A stretch of DNA of 55,000 nucleotides from Symbiodinium natans (GCA_905221605.1 CAJNDS010000080.1:943955-998954); one strand, 5' to 3'; positions 45,690 through 54,126 are shown, counted from the stretch's first letter. Notes: generated by a model from the sequence alone, not told the origin. Program-made: numbers and translations.

Positions 45690-46366
45690 AGCAAAGCCTG
45701 TGAGGCCTTTAGGGTTTAGGGTTTGGGGTTTGGGGTTTGGGGTTGAGGGTAGGGTTTAGGGTTTAGGGCTTAGGGCTTAGGGTTTAGGGCTTTTTGGGCT
45801 AGCATGAGCTTGAAAAAGTCGTTCGGAAAAGCACGCAGCAATCTGCAGACCCTTCGCAACCCCTGCGAATGCATGACCGCTAAACCCTGAACCCTAAACC
45901 CCTAAACCCCTAAACCCTGAACCCCAAACCCTAAACCCCTAAGCCCGAAACCCCTAAACCCTAAACATGAGACATGAGGCCAGGAGAGCTTTGAGATTTC
46001 TGAACGGACGAGGCGGAAAAGTAAATTCGTCTGCAAGCCCTCGATCTCTCCCCCCGTTAAGGGTTTAGGGTTTAGGGTTTTGGGTTTTGGGTTTAGGGTG
46101 TAGGGTTTAGGGTGTAGGGTTTAGGGTTTAGGGTTGAGGGTTTAGGGTTTAGGGGTTTTAGTTTTAGTCTTTAGGGTTTAGGGTTTAGGGTTTAGGGGCT
46201 TGAGGGTTCAAGGTATAAGGGTTCAGGGCTGCCACTCCTCGAAGTTCCCGAAGAGAACTGCGGCCATGAGCGGGGTGGCCTGGTGCCGAGCCCATACATA
46301 TTTTACGGTTTAGGGTTTAGGGCTTCGGTTTTAGGGTTTAGGGTTTAGGGTTATTCCCTATGATCT
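45690..46366. other. Telomere-type clusters with tiny islands
   Basis: TTTAGGG or degenerate clusters at 45706-45790, 46055-46215 and 46305-46350, and CCCTAAA/CCCCTAAA at 45880-45966. Possible small minus-strand exons near 45800-45875 (FAGVAKGLQIAACFSERLF) and 45990-46055 (EIEGLQTNLLFRLVRSEIS). Confidence 0.4.
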
Positions 46367-46398
46367 TGGGATGTTCCCCCTCTACTAACAATCCTGAT
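46367..46398. mobile_element. MITE-1 left end truncated by TTTAGGG units
   Basis: CTTGGGATGTTCCCCCTCTA followed by CTAACAATCCTGA, then TTTTAGGGTTTAGGG. The rest of the element is missing and three heptamers occupy its place. Confidence 0.65.
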
Positions 46399-46413
46399 TT
46401 TAGGGTTTAGGGT

Positions 46414-46800
46414 TTGTTTGTCTTGTGTTTCTGGGACTGGCTGTTTGTGAATCTGGCGCATGAAGCGGAACCGTTTTCTGACCTGCCACCGGCTGCACTC
46501 ATCAAGGGGTTTCTCACGCCATGTGAGAGGCTTCATTTGACGCTGGAGAGCTATTTTGGCTCTGCGGCTCTGTTGCCTGGATGGCATCTGAGCCCTAAAT
46601 GCACGGAAAGTCATCTCGCAACCACTGTCAAAGTGCTTAGAAGAGGCGAGGTTCAACACCCCCCGCATCATGAGGATGGGCCTCCGAAGGACGTTCTCGA
46701 ACAAGCCTCAAGATCTTCCAAACGGCCATCGGATCGCAGCGCTACCCATGGGGAGAAGAAACAATTGCTGTCTGAGCGCTGGAATCACAATATGCTCTGA
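46414..46800 (+). CDS. Candidate coding region, 128 codons (plus strand)
   Basis: Reads WDWLFVNLAHEAEPFSDLPP, AALIKGFLTPCERLHLTLES, YFGSAALLPGWHLSPKCTES, then a charged tail. A minus-strand frame (46351-46704) covers the same DNA. The plus reading is somewhat more natural, but neither is decisive. Its end overlaps the minus-strand frame at 46742. Confidence 0.33.
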   Translation: MFVLCFWDWLFVNLAHEAEPFSDLPPAALIKGFLTPCERLHLTLESYFGSAALLPGWHLSPKCTESHLATTVKVLRRGEVQHPPHHEDGPPKDVLEQASRSSKRPSDRSATHGEKKQLLSERWNHNML

Positions 46801-47290
46801 ATTTGAACCTTCTCATTCTGTCATCAAACTCCTGGAACGTCTCTTGCAGAGTCTCCAGCTCATGTCCGTACCGGCGTTCAAGTGCCCAAATAACCTGCTC
46901 CAAGTAAAGCATTCCCCGATGAAACTCGTTGATAGCTTCGTCCACGTCAGTGACGCGTCTAGCTTTAACAGTGAAGCTACTTCCGGACTGAAGTAGAACA
47001 TCAGCTTCGCCACTTTGGCCCCCCGATAGGGTGGCACCATCACTGAGAACACCATCGGTGGCTCGTGCACTTGAGCTGGCACTTGGATGTTGATGTCGCC
47101 CGGGAACTCCTGCATCGAGCTCATCAACCCAGTTGTACCCTGCAAGAGAAGCTTCACGACAGAAATGGCTACAGTCTGCAAAAACTTCATCCACGAAGCA
47201 GTCCGTTTGAGTGCCAACATCCCTGTCGAAGCTGATGGCATCAAAATAGGCAAGCCAGTTTGCCAGGTGAACCTCGAAGTCCACAGTCTG
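46742..47290 (-). CDS. Candidate exon, acidic unknown protein, about 180 codons
   Basis: After the acceptor-like TTCCGGGACACAG the frame reads TVDFEVHLANWLAYFDAISF, DRDVGTQTDCFVDEVFADCS and HFCREASLAGYNWVDELDAG. It ends with a helical segment (VDEAINEFHRGMLYLEQVIW, ALERRYGHELETLQETFQEF, DDRMRRFKF). Acidic N-terminal half and possible coiled coil at the C-terminus. No family was recognised. The antisense frame (47087-47557) is less natural. Confidence 0.48.
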   Translation of the reverse strand, partial: QTVDFEVHLANWLAYFDAISFDRDVGTQTDCFVDEVFADCSHFCREASLAGYNWVDELDAGVPGRHQHPSASSSARATDGVLSDGATLSGGQSGEADVLLQSGSSFTVKARRVTDVDEAINEFHRGMLYLEQVIWALERRYGHELETLQETFQEFDDRMRRFKFRAYCDSSAQTAIVSSPHG

Positions 47291-47942
47291 TGTCCCGGAA
47301 TCACAGCTTCGCCCACACGAGGAAAAAGGAAGTTGGTTATATACAGTTGTAAGTTGTTATATTGCTCCAGAAGTAGCAGTATCCCTGCCAACGGGGAACA
47401 CAAGGTATCTAACCAGGTATTCCTATGCCACTCCCGATATCGATTGTCGGAAGGATCCCTAGAGTTGCGACCTCCAAGGGGGTTGATGGCCTATCCACCA
47501 GATGTATCCGCTAGCCGTCCGACCACACGTTGTACACCTGATAAGATATCCACCTGAACACTCCCCTATACCCAGTGTCCTCTAGCCGTCCGACTGCGAG
47601 TTGCAAAGGGTTTAGGAAAGTATTCCAAAGGTTAGGGTAAGGATCTATCCCTCAGCACACAGCCCCCTTTCAGCTCCTCTAACCGTCCGGCTGCGAGTTG
47701 GCTGTCCAGGTTTATGGTGTCCAAGGAATCTATCCACGGGGTCGAAAAGGAACTGTACAAGTGCTACAAAAGAAGGGCCCCTCTTGAGCAGCTAGCAGCT
47801 GCTGCGATCGGGCAAAGAATTAATTACCCAGCTATCCGAGCTTGTCCACGAGGAAGTCGTCACTATCCCAGGCCCAGCCCAAAATTCACATACAATTCAA
47901 AACTGCACCCCGTGAATACATGTTGACCTCTTTGTGCTAAAC
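47291..47942. other. Stretch without a supported gene
   Basis: Contains three short direct repeats of CTAGCCGTCCGAC or CTAACCGTCCGGC followed by ACG/GCGAGTTG (about 47510, 47582, 47677). No telomere units and no convincing frame. Confidence 0.5.
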
Positions 47943-48016
47943 AGGGTTTAGGGTTTAGGGTTTAGGGTTTAGGGTTTAGGGTTTAGGGTTTAGGGTTTAG
48001 GGTTTAGGGTTTAGGG
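47943..48016. repeat. Interstitial telomere-type tract, TTTAGGG orientation
   Basis: Ten perfect units running directly into TAGGGATGATGGTACC of a MITE-1 right half. Confidence 0.95.
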
Positions 48017-48074
48017 ATGATGGTACCGCCCTCCCTATTCAGGACTGGTAGCATAAGGGGGAACATCCCAAATG
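48016..48074. mobile_element. MITE-1 right half fused to a TTTAGGG tract
   Basis: GATGATGGTACC, CCCTATTCAGGACTGGTAGCA then TAAGGGGGAACATCCCAAA. Complete copies have TAGGGATGA at the point where the tract joins, so the last heptamer is shared between the tract and the element. Confidence 0.7.
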
Positions 48075-48669
48075 TGCTCCTTTCTGCAATAGGGATCTGT
48101 GTGTGTGTAGAGGGCATATACGAGTACCCTATAAGGGACCCTGAATCTTATTCCCCTATAAACCCCTTTATATACCTTACATAATCTTTTTATACCTGAG
48201 TAGCCACTAAATAACCCCGAAATAACCCCTGAGGTCCATCCCTTGAGACCCTAAACCCTAAACCCTGAACCCTAAACCTTAACCGTGGCTCTCATTGAGA
48301 GTGAGAGAGATGTTCACGGGCCGCAGGCAGCCTTGTAGTGGTGGTAGCCCCAGGCGCTGAACATGCTTCCTTGGACTCGTGGATCAAAAAGTATGAGCAA
48401 ACAAAAGGATGAAACAGAACCCTAAACCCTAAACCCTAAACCCTAAACCCTAAACCCGAAACCCCTAAACCCCTAAACCCCGAAACTCTAAATCACCCGT
48501 CAAGATTCGGCTGCCCTCGCGGTAAAGGAAGCTCTTGAGACGCAGGACCGCGCCGAGCGGCTGCGTGCGGCTGGGCGTGTACCTTTCCGGTGCCCCTCTG
48601 GGGAGTTTAGGGTTTAGGGTTCAGGAGCTCACGTTCGGCCGATTCGTCGGAATGGCATTAAGAAATATG
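48075..48669. other. Repeats and two small open islands
   Basis: CCTATAAACCCCTTTATATACC-type DNA (48130-48230), CCCTAAA clusters (48248-48285, 48420-48485). The islands at 48300-48400 (minus: SMFSAWGYHHYKAACGP) and 48497-48605 (open on both strands, e.g. plus ALAVKEALETQDRAERLRAA) may be exons but could not be assigned. Confidence 0.38.
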
Positions 48670-48710
48670 TGTGTATACATATACATATACACATACATAT
48701 ACATATACAC

Positions 48711-48779
<69 letters not shown>

Positions 48780-48820
48780 TGTATGTATGTATGTATATAT
48801 ATATATATATTAGTTTAGGG
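48670..48820. repeat. TACATA/ATATGT microsatellite
   Basis: About 140 bp of ACATAT/ATACAC-type hexamers ending in GTATGTATG and TA runs. The Tyr/Ile frame is an artefact. Confidence 0.95.
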
Positions 48821-48952
48821 TTTGGGCTTTAGGGTTTAAGGGCCGCTTCGACTCGATAGCCTTCTCAAAGCCTTCTGTTGGTAAGGGTTTAAGGGGCTTG
48901 GGGTGCGGGTGGGGGGGGGGGGGCAGAGGGGGCTGGGTGGGTTCCACCTGTA

Positions 48953-49003
48953 ATAGGGATGATAGTACCCCCCCCACCCCCCTATTAGAATCCCTATTCA
49001 GGA
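48953..49003. mobile_element. MITE-1 core fragment
   Basis: TAATAGGGATGATAGTACC, a C-rich run, TATTAGAATCCCTATTCAGGA: the core of the family without either terminal repeat. Confidence 0.5.
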
Positions 49004-49044
49004 CGCTTTCTTAAGAAGCGGAAACCTCCCCCAAGTGGAACTGG

Positions 49045-49260
49045 CTTGGATGCCGGGCCGCTGTTGATTCACGTTCGCCCTGGCCTGCACAAGCCTCATC
49101 ACCGCCCGGGGCGCCGCCCCGTTGAGGGCGCAGGTGAGGAGCGGCAGATCCGAAAGGTCCGGGGCTCGGCCCCCATGCTGCGCGAGTATCTCCTCAGCAG
49201 AAGGGGGGACTCGGGGGGGACCCTCAAACCCCACACAGTCCAAGAAGAAGGCCGAAACAA
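49045..49260 (-). CDS. Ankyrin gene, exon near 3' side
   Basis: The minus-strand frame reads GFEGPPRVPPSAEEILAQHG, GRAPDLSDLPLLTCALNGAA, PRAVMRLVQARANVNQQRP. PLLTCALNGAAPRAVMRLVQARANVN is a full ankyrin repeat. The frame ends just beyond in unique DNA that adjoins a MITE-1 core fragment. Confidence 0.62.
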
Positions 49261-49393
49261 GCAAGAATCGGCTATGTTGATACCGTCCCCCGCCCCCCCG
49301 CCCCCCCAAAAAGAACAAAAGACAAAGCCAAAAAAAGCAAAAGACAAAGCCAAAAAATGAAGGAAACATAAGGAAGCATAAGGAAATCTTGAA

Positions 49394-49497
49394 AAGCACT
49401 ATTGAAACAAAGTGGAAGCGAGAGCATCGTCCAGGGCGTCCCAGCCAGAGTGTGTGGAGCACATGGCGGCGCTGTGGAGCGCGGAAAGGCCAAAGCT
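49394..49497 (-). CDS. Ankyrin gene, internal exon
   Basis: The minus-strand frame NSFGLSALHSAAMCSTHSGW, DALDDALASTLF contains GLSALHSAA, the classic ankyrin G-x-x-ALH-x-AA signature. A degenerate TTTAGGG tract (49510-49610) lies on its upstream side and is probably intronic. Confidence 0.6.
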
Positions 49498-49734
49498 GTT
49501 CCTCCAACAGAGTTTAAGGTTTAGGGTTTCGGGTTTAGGGCTTAGGGTTTAGGGTTTAGGGTTTAGGGCTTAGGGTTGAGGGTTTAGGGTTTAGGGTTTA
49601 GGGTTCAGGGGTTTCTCTCAAATCGTCTCAACAAAAAAGCGGTTTCCTACAGGGTTGGTTTTGAAAGACTTCTTCCTTTGCGTTTATCGACTGGGCTGTA
49701 ATCCAGGTGGAGGCCCGAAACTAAGAAAAGAAGG

Positions 49735-49800
49735 CACTGAAGTTAGAATGCAGGCACTTGAGGGCAATGTCACCACCACTGCGGCAAAGGAGCCGAACTG
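49735..49800 (-). CDS. Ankyrin gene, internal exon
   Basis: One minus-strand frame reads SEAVRLLCRSGGDIALKCLH, SNFSA. EAVRLLCRSGGDI is an ankyrin second helix plus loop. The longer frame annotated across this DNA (49684-50220) is different, so a splice changes frame between this exon and the next upstream one. Confidence 0.55.
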
Positions 49801-49879
49801 CCTCGCTTGTGCTTGTGTGGAGTAAAACACGCCAAGTTCCGGGCGTCTTTGGGGAAAACTCAGAGCTCTCTTGCGCTGG

Positions 49880-50075
49880 TCAGCTTTGAACACCGCCGAT
49901 CCCGCCTCGGGATCGTTGGTGATGGCTGCGAAATGCAGAGGTGGCAGGAAGACACCTCTGACGTTGATGGCAGCCTGGTGCTCGATCAGCAACTTCATAA
50001 CGTCATGGTTCTGGAACTTGGTGCAGATGCACCTCGGGTAGAAAGCATGAAGCCGTTGCATCTGCAGATTTCCAA
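49880..50075 (-). CDS. Ankyrin gene, internal exon
   Basis: The minus-strand frame reads LQMQRLHAFYPRCICTKFQ, NHDVMKLLIEHQAAINVRGV, FLPPLHFAAITNDPEAGSAV. VMKLLIEHQAAINVRG and PLHFAAITND are consecutive ankyrin-repeat halves. Confidence 0.62.
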
Positions 50076-50112
50076 ACATACCAGCAGACATGTACCAAAA
50101 CCTCCCAGTAAC

Positions 50113-50205
50113 CCCCCTGAATATTCGCACATCTCTGTACACTTTGTCCTGGCTTTCAAGGCCTTCGGCAAAGCTCGCAAACAGAGAGGCAGGTCTCTTC
50201 CCGAA
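50113..50205 (-). CDS. Ankyrin gene, upstream exon
   Basis: KRPASLFASFAEGLESQDKV, YRDVRIFRG, ending near GG|GTTACTGG. It is in the same frame block as the next exon but separated by a short stretch with a donor-like site. No ankyrin signature in this piece. Confidence 0.42.
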
Positions 50206-50252
50206 AGGTACCCCCCCCACAAGCCCTCTTAAGCGTGGGGGGGGGCGGGGGG

Positions 50253-50404
50253 GCGGGTTTAGGGTTTAGGGTTTAGGGTTCAGGGTTCAGGGTTCAGGGT
50301 TCAGGGTTTGGGGTTTAGGGTTTGGGCTTTGGGGTTTGGGGTTAGGGTTTAGGGCTTAGGGCTTAAGGTTTAGGGTTTAGGGTTTAGGGCTTAGGGCTTA
50401 GGGA
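50253..50404. repeat. Telomere-type tract, TTTAGGG orientation, probably intronic
   Basis: About twenty units in small blocks of variants: four TTCAGGG in a row, then TTTGGGG, CTTAGGG pairs. It lies between ankyrin exons at 50113-50205 and 50412-50537. Confidence 0.94.
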
Positions 50405-50411
50405 ACCCTGA

Positions 50412-50537
50412 AGTTCAGTGGGCGAAGGCGCAGCAGAGGGCAGTTCTTGTAGATGTCGGCGTCCATGCGGGCCTTCTTCGTCTTATCGTTCGGGTCGGCA
50501 CGCTGCGCCAGCAAGGCCCTCACAAGCTCTGCATCTC
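50412..50537 (-). CDS. Ankyrin gene, internal exon
   Basis: After GCACCGCAG the minus-strand frame reads GDAELVRALLAQRADPNDKT, KKARMDADIYKNCPLLRLRP. GDAELVRALLAQRADPN is a textbook ankyrin helix-loop. A heptamer tract lies on each side (50253-50404 and 50561-50641). Confidence 0.65.
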
Positions 50538-50641
50538 CTGCGGTGCATGTGGCTCCCCAGACCCTAAACCCTAAACCCTAAACCCTAAACCCTAAACCCT
50601 AAGCCCTAAACCCCAAACCCTAAACCCTAAACCCTAAACCC

Positions 50642-50717
50642 TAAATTAGGGCCCCTTGTTGGGTACCCATTATAAGGCGGCATCCTTTAAAAAGGATCCC
50701 AAAAAGGGCCCTAATTT
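50642..50717. mobile_element. MITE-like hairpin (AAATTAGGGCCC)
   Basis: AAATTAGGGCCCCTTGTTGGG is answered by CCCAAAAAGGGCCCTAATTT, with CATCCTTTAAAAAGGATCCC forming an inner palindrome. About 76 bp. The left end is continuous with a CCCTAAA tract (50561-50645): the shared word is CCCTAAATTAGGG. Confidence 0.7.
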
Positions 50718-50969
50718 AGAGAGCTACCCATGTGTCTGGCTGTCACACATTAAGAATGGCCCACACAACTTCATGATGCTAAGCACAATAGGAAAGACAA
50801 ATGCTAACAACTGGTCATACTTTGATAGCAGTACTAATAGTGATTGGATAGCAAGGACAACAATAACAAGAATGATAAGGCTGAGATGACTGGTAACAAT
50901 GAGAGCTATGATACCGAATGCTGGTGATGGGTAATGATGCTATAGCGGGGCGTTGTCTCTACATGAGAT
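50718..50969. other. Stretch without a supported gene
   Basis: A/T-richer unique DNA with AACAATAACAAGAATGATAA-type simple sequence. A plus-strand frame at 50656-50889 overlaps the hairpin element and is rejected. Confidence 0.45.
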
Positions 50970-51035
50970 GTTTCCGAAATTAGGGGTACCTTCTTAGGGT
51001 CCTTATTGTATGGGAGGACTCCCTGATGTTCCTAA
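50970..51035 (+). mobile_element. F3 dispersed repeat
   Basis: TTTCCGAAATTAGGGGTACC, TTCTTAGGG, then TTATTGTATGGGAGGACTCC. The copy at 52470 has TTTCCGAAATCAGGGGCACC, TTCTTGGGG, TTATCTTATGGGAATCCAAC. Confidence 0.6.
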
Positions 51036-51237
51036 ACCCAAAAAGGACTTTTCACATCCATGCCGTCTCCTTTCACAGCGGCATAGCCTCGGTCAGACAA
51101 TGGCAGGGGCTCATAGCGAGTGCACGAACAGGTGGCCGAAAAGCCCTCCTACAGACCAGACTACATCCCAATTCACTAGATTTCTTAGGGGTATTAACGG
51201 GGTACCGATATTTTGGGAAATGCCCAAAAATCTTCAC

Positions 51238-51359
51238 CTCCCAGGGTCTCTGAAACCGAACCGCGCAGCAGATCGGGGTCCACCCGGCAACATCTCGCTG
51301 GAGGCAGTGCTTGAAACCGTTCTGATGCAAAAACATGTTCACCATGTTGCCGTGTGATC
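51238..51359 (-). CDS. Ankyrin exon, possibly the same gene upstream
   Basis: Between AGCTCCAG and GTGAAG the minus-strand frame reads SHGNMVNMFLHQNGFKHCLQ, RDVAGWTPICCAVRFQRPWE. GHGNMVNMFL and RDVAGWTPICCAV are ankyrin second-helix and next-repeat start patterns. Together with exons at 49045-50537 it suggests one minus-strand ankyrin gene of at least 2.3 kb. Confidence 0.6.
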
Positions 51360-51505
51360 CTGGAGCTTCGGAACAGAAGGCTCCCTGTGTCTGACGCCCC
51401 ATAGAGGGGGGGGGGTGCAGCAGGCTCCACTTGGATCGAGTAAGTGGGAGGTTCAATTGTGCCCCCAAAAGCGCCCCATGATTCAGTGGACATGGTGATC
51501 GTCTA

Positions 51506-51620
51506 GAATGCTGTCATCCCGAGCAACTCAGGCTTTGTCAATAACTCGTCATCCAACTCCCAGAACTTGGATAAACAGCGGCAAATGCTCCTTCTGGGTC
51601 TCTCAGCAAGTGAAGAACGT
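51506..51620 (-). CDS. Candidate exon upstream of the ankyrin gene
   Basis: The minus-strand frame RPRRSICRCLSKFWELDDEL, LTKPELLGMTAF ends at TAG. A second frame (LLRDPEGAFAAVYPSSGSWM) is also open. A 15-C run lies just upstream. No domain was recognised. Confidence 0.3.
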
Positions 51621-51729
51621 TGCCCAACCCCGCCCCCCCCCCCCCCCCGAAATCCCAAATTGCGGAGCAGATCCCTTTATCCGGGTCCTGCATCGAAGCT
51701 GGGGACCAAGTCCTGCTTAATGGCAAGGG

Positions 51730-52060
51730 AACCCGAAACCCTAAACCCTAAAGGGGGGATTCGACGCTATCTTAAGACCCCAGGACGATGTCCAGCGAGA
51801 TGAGATTTCTAGGGTTTAGGTTTAGGTCGGGTTTAGGGGTGTACACCGACATGAGCACGCCACATTTGGAAACAGTTGGCATCTTAGCAGCTCGGAACTT
51901 TCAGTGCACGAAGCTCTCCTACCAAATGGCTTTAGGGCAGAGAGGAGCAAGTCAGGCCGAGAAGTGTCAGAACAAACCCTAAACCCTGAACCCTGAACCC
52001 TAAACCCTAAACCCTCTGCGTCAAAACCGTCGACGCAATCCAGTCCTCCACGCTGTCCAC
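51730..52060. other. Short clusters and islands, nothing assigned
   Basis: CCCTAAA units at about 51732-51750 and 51973-52014, TTTAGG units near 51810-51835. The islands have no convincing frame. Confidence 0.4.
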
Positions 52061-52077
52061 CGGGAGTCCACGTAGGC

Positions 52078-52428
52078 GTGCTCTCTGCTGGTTCAGCAGG
52101 AGACGATATTTCGGGAAGTCGCCGTGCTTCCTTGAGGGCTCAGGTTGTGTTGTGTAGCTTCAGCACAGGGGTGCTTCGCGACAAGGGGGCTCAGGCTACA
52201 TGGCTCTCCAATTCAGAAGTAAAACCCAGCACCACACCCTCAGAATTCCTGTCTCAACCCGATTTGGTTGCTGCGAAGCTTCAACAAGGACGCGAGCTTG
52301 GTCTTGAAGAAGTTGTTCAGAACCGGCGCTATGGTGCTGCGATCCGCCTCCACGGTGAAGATGCCTTCACCGGCAGATTTGACCTCGCAGCTCACAGGGA
52401 CTCGCCTGATTTTTCCCCCTTCCCTTGA
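52078..52428 (+). CDS. Candidate coding region, unknown protein
   Basis: A 116-codon plus-strand frame, while the antisense is full of stops: GDDISGSRRASLRAQVVLC, TWLSNSEVKPSTTPSEFLSQ, DLVAAKLQQGRELGLEEVVQ, NRRYGAAIRLHGEDAFTGRF. An acceptor-like GGTTCAGCAG lies near 52099, so the first codons may be intron. The F3 repeat follows at 52470. No domain was recognised. Confidence 0.42.
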   Translation: MLSAGSAGDDISGSRRASLRAQVVLCSFSTGVLRDKGAQATWLSNSEVKPSTTPSEFLSQPDLVAAKLQQGRELGLEEVVQNRRYGAAIRLHGEDAFTGRFDLAAHRDSPDFSPFP

Positions 52429-52469
52429 ACCTCAGAACATGGAGGAACTGCAGAAAAGAAGCATGCGGG

Positions 52470-52545
52470 GGTTTCCGAAATCAGGGGCACCTTCTTGGGG
52501 CCCTTATCTTATGGGAATCCAACTATTTGCAACCTGTATTCGGGT
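52470..52545 (+). mobile_element. F3 dispersed repeat
   Basis: GGGTTTCCGAAATCAGGGGC ... TTATGGGAATCCAACTATTT. It runs into CCCTAAG/CCCTAAA units at 52548-52586. Confidence 0.6.
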
Positions 52546-53326
52546 TCCCTAAACCCTAAGCCCCGAAACCCTAAACCCTAAACCCATTTTCACAAAACCC
52601 CCAATGTCGTGCTTTGTAACAGCGATGTGCATCCGAGCGACCGAAGTCTCAACTTTCATCTCCAGGTGCATCGGACTCTTCACCTGGCCAGGTTTAGGAT
52701 TTAGGGTTGAGGGTTGAGGGTTGAGGGCACCCCAAACCCCAAACCCTAAACCCGAAACCCTAAACCCTAAACCCTAAACCCTAAACCCTAAACCCTAAAC
52801 CCCAGCAAACCTCTGAACGTCAGGACCGGGCACCAGGATGCAGTCGGGTACCGCAGAGGACAGTTCGCGGAGCGCCAACTCGACACGACACCAGCCACCT
52901 AACTCCCAAGGAGGGTTTAGGGTTTAGGGTTTAGGGTTTAGGGTTTAGGGTTTAGAACCCAAGAAGGAGCAAGAGGAGGGAGGAGCAAGAGGAGCTTCAG
53001 GAAAGGGTTTAGGGTTTAGGGTTTAGGGTTTAGGGTTTAGGGTTTAGGGTTTAGGGTTTAGGGTTTAGGGTTTTACTCCTGAATCTGAAACCCCCCAATG
53101 GGGCCGAAGACTCCAACAAAACAATCCCACGCAATCCCACGCAATCCCACACCAAGAATAGTGGGGGGATGGGGTTGCCAGGGCAAGCCGCGCCGGGCCC
53201 AGGTAGCGTGGCTCAGCAGGCTCAGCTTCCTTATAGCTGGGGGGGGGGAGTCGACTTCAGGGGGGATAGGATGAGGGGGACCCTTGGGATACAGACCAGC
53301 TGGGAGTTTGCTCGGTGGACTTCGAG
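52546..53326. other. Alternating telomere tracts with short unique islands
   Basis: Tracts: CCCTAAA at 52738-52803, TTTAGGG at 52914-52955 and 53004-53073. The islands hold no convincing frame. CAATCCCACG occurs three times near 53123-53150. Confidence 0.5.
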
Positions 53327-53432
53327 CGTTTAGGGTTTTAGGGTTTAGGGTTTAGGGTTGAGGGTTGAGGGTTTAGGGTTTAGGGTTTAGGGTTTAGGGT
53401 TTAAGGTTTAGGGTTTAGGGTTTAGGGTTTAA
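53327..53432. repeat. Interstitial telomere-type tract, TTTAGGG orientation
   Basis: About fifteen units with TTGAGGG and TTTAAGG variants. It lies immediately downstream, on the minus strand, of the last recognised exon of the FVSH/WYDY gene. Confidence 0.95.
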
Positions 53433-53434
53433 AG

Positions 53435-53600
53435 CCAGCCAGGCGTCTCCTTGCTGGCAATGGCGGGACACAGAGCCAGGAACATGTCACTCCTGGCGAT
53501 GTACGCCGGGATGCTTCTCACAGCCGCCTTCAGCGCAGAGTCGTCCGCATGATCCGTCCCAGCCAGCTGAGGGCAGCAGAAGTAGTCGTACCAGAAGAAC
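53435..53600 (-). CDS. FVSH/WYDY gene, exon 6
   Basis: The frame enters with G from the split Met codon and reads FFWYDYFCCPQLAGTDHADD, SALKAAVRSIPAYIARSDMF, LALCPAIASKETPGWL before the tract. WYDY-x-x-x-PQ followed by SIPAY and a hydrophobic strand is a recurrent arrangement in hypothetical proteins of dinoflagellates, as I recall. It may be a TIR- or HET-like alpha/beta fold, which is inference only. The 3' border is unresolved. Confidence 0.65.
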
Positions 53601-53701
53601 CTAGTTCATGGTTGGGATAACATTTTAAAACATGTTCATTCCTTATTGGGTTTAAGTACACTGAAAAAATGCAAAGTGCTACCCAACCATGACAAAGGAA
53701 C
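53601..53701 (-). mobile_element. Introner-like element forming an intron
   Basis: On the sense strand: AT|GTTC-CTTTGTCATGGTTGGG ... CCCAACCATGAACTAG|GTTC. Terminal inverted repeats CATGGTTGGG/CCCAACCATG, interior CTTAAACCCAATAAGG. GT and AG splice sites lie at its edges. GTTC at the start of the intron is repeated at the start of the next exon, the expected target duplication. Removing it joins AGG-ATG-TTC in frame across R-M-F. Confidence 0.85.
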
Positions 53702-53787
53702 ATCCTCTCTGCCCTGGACAGCTCCGCCGTCAGGTGGGCCGCCTTGGAGAGCCCGATGGACAGCTCGGTGGGCATGTCCACCATGAC
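53702..53787 (-). CDS. FVSH/WYDY gene, exon 5
   Basis: 86 nt: VMVDMPTELSIGLSKAAHLT, AELSRAER plus two bases of the next Met codon. Phase 0 on entry. It is bounded on both sides by introner-like introns. Confidence 0.7.
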
Positions 53788-53926
53788 CTATAGTTCATGG
53801 TTGGGAGATGATATGAAAATCCAAATTTTAGTTCCTTATTGGGTTTTTAAGGTACCCTTAAAAGTTTGAATATGTCTATTCCTTATTGGGGTTTTTCAGT
53901 TCCCTTGAAAACTTTGGCAAAGTGAC
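53788..53926 (-). mobile_element. Second introner-like intron in the same gene
   Basis: Sense strand: AGA|GTCA-CTTTGCCAAAG ... CCCAACCATGAACTATAG|GTCA. GTCA occurs at both borders. The interior has two AACCCAATAAGG/CCCCAATAAGG cores, i.e. an internal duplication relative to the 101-nt copy. The TIR is well kept only at the acceptor side. Confidence 0.78.
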
Positions 53927-53997
53927 TCTGGACCTCCCAGAAACCACGTTGCCGATGGCATCCTGCAGAACCCGAAACTGGCGCATGTCCTTCGTTG
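53927..53997 (-). CDS. FVSH/WYDY gene, exon 4
   Basis: After AAAACTCAG: two bases, then TKDMRQFRVLQDAIGNVVSG, RSR. It exits in phase 0 into exon 5. The join to exon 3 could not be closed with standard donors. The upstream side abuts heptamer-like DNA (54000-54040). Confidence 0.6.
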
Positions 53998-54126
53998 CTG
54001 AGTTTTAGGTTTGGGGTTTAGGCTTTTCGGGTTTAGGGTTCATAAGCCCCCCAAAAAGTGTGTACTTTCGGTTCTATGGGGGAGGATCGTGTCCCAAGAA
54101 GTATAAAGCGTACTACTCAGCTACGA

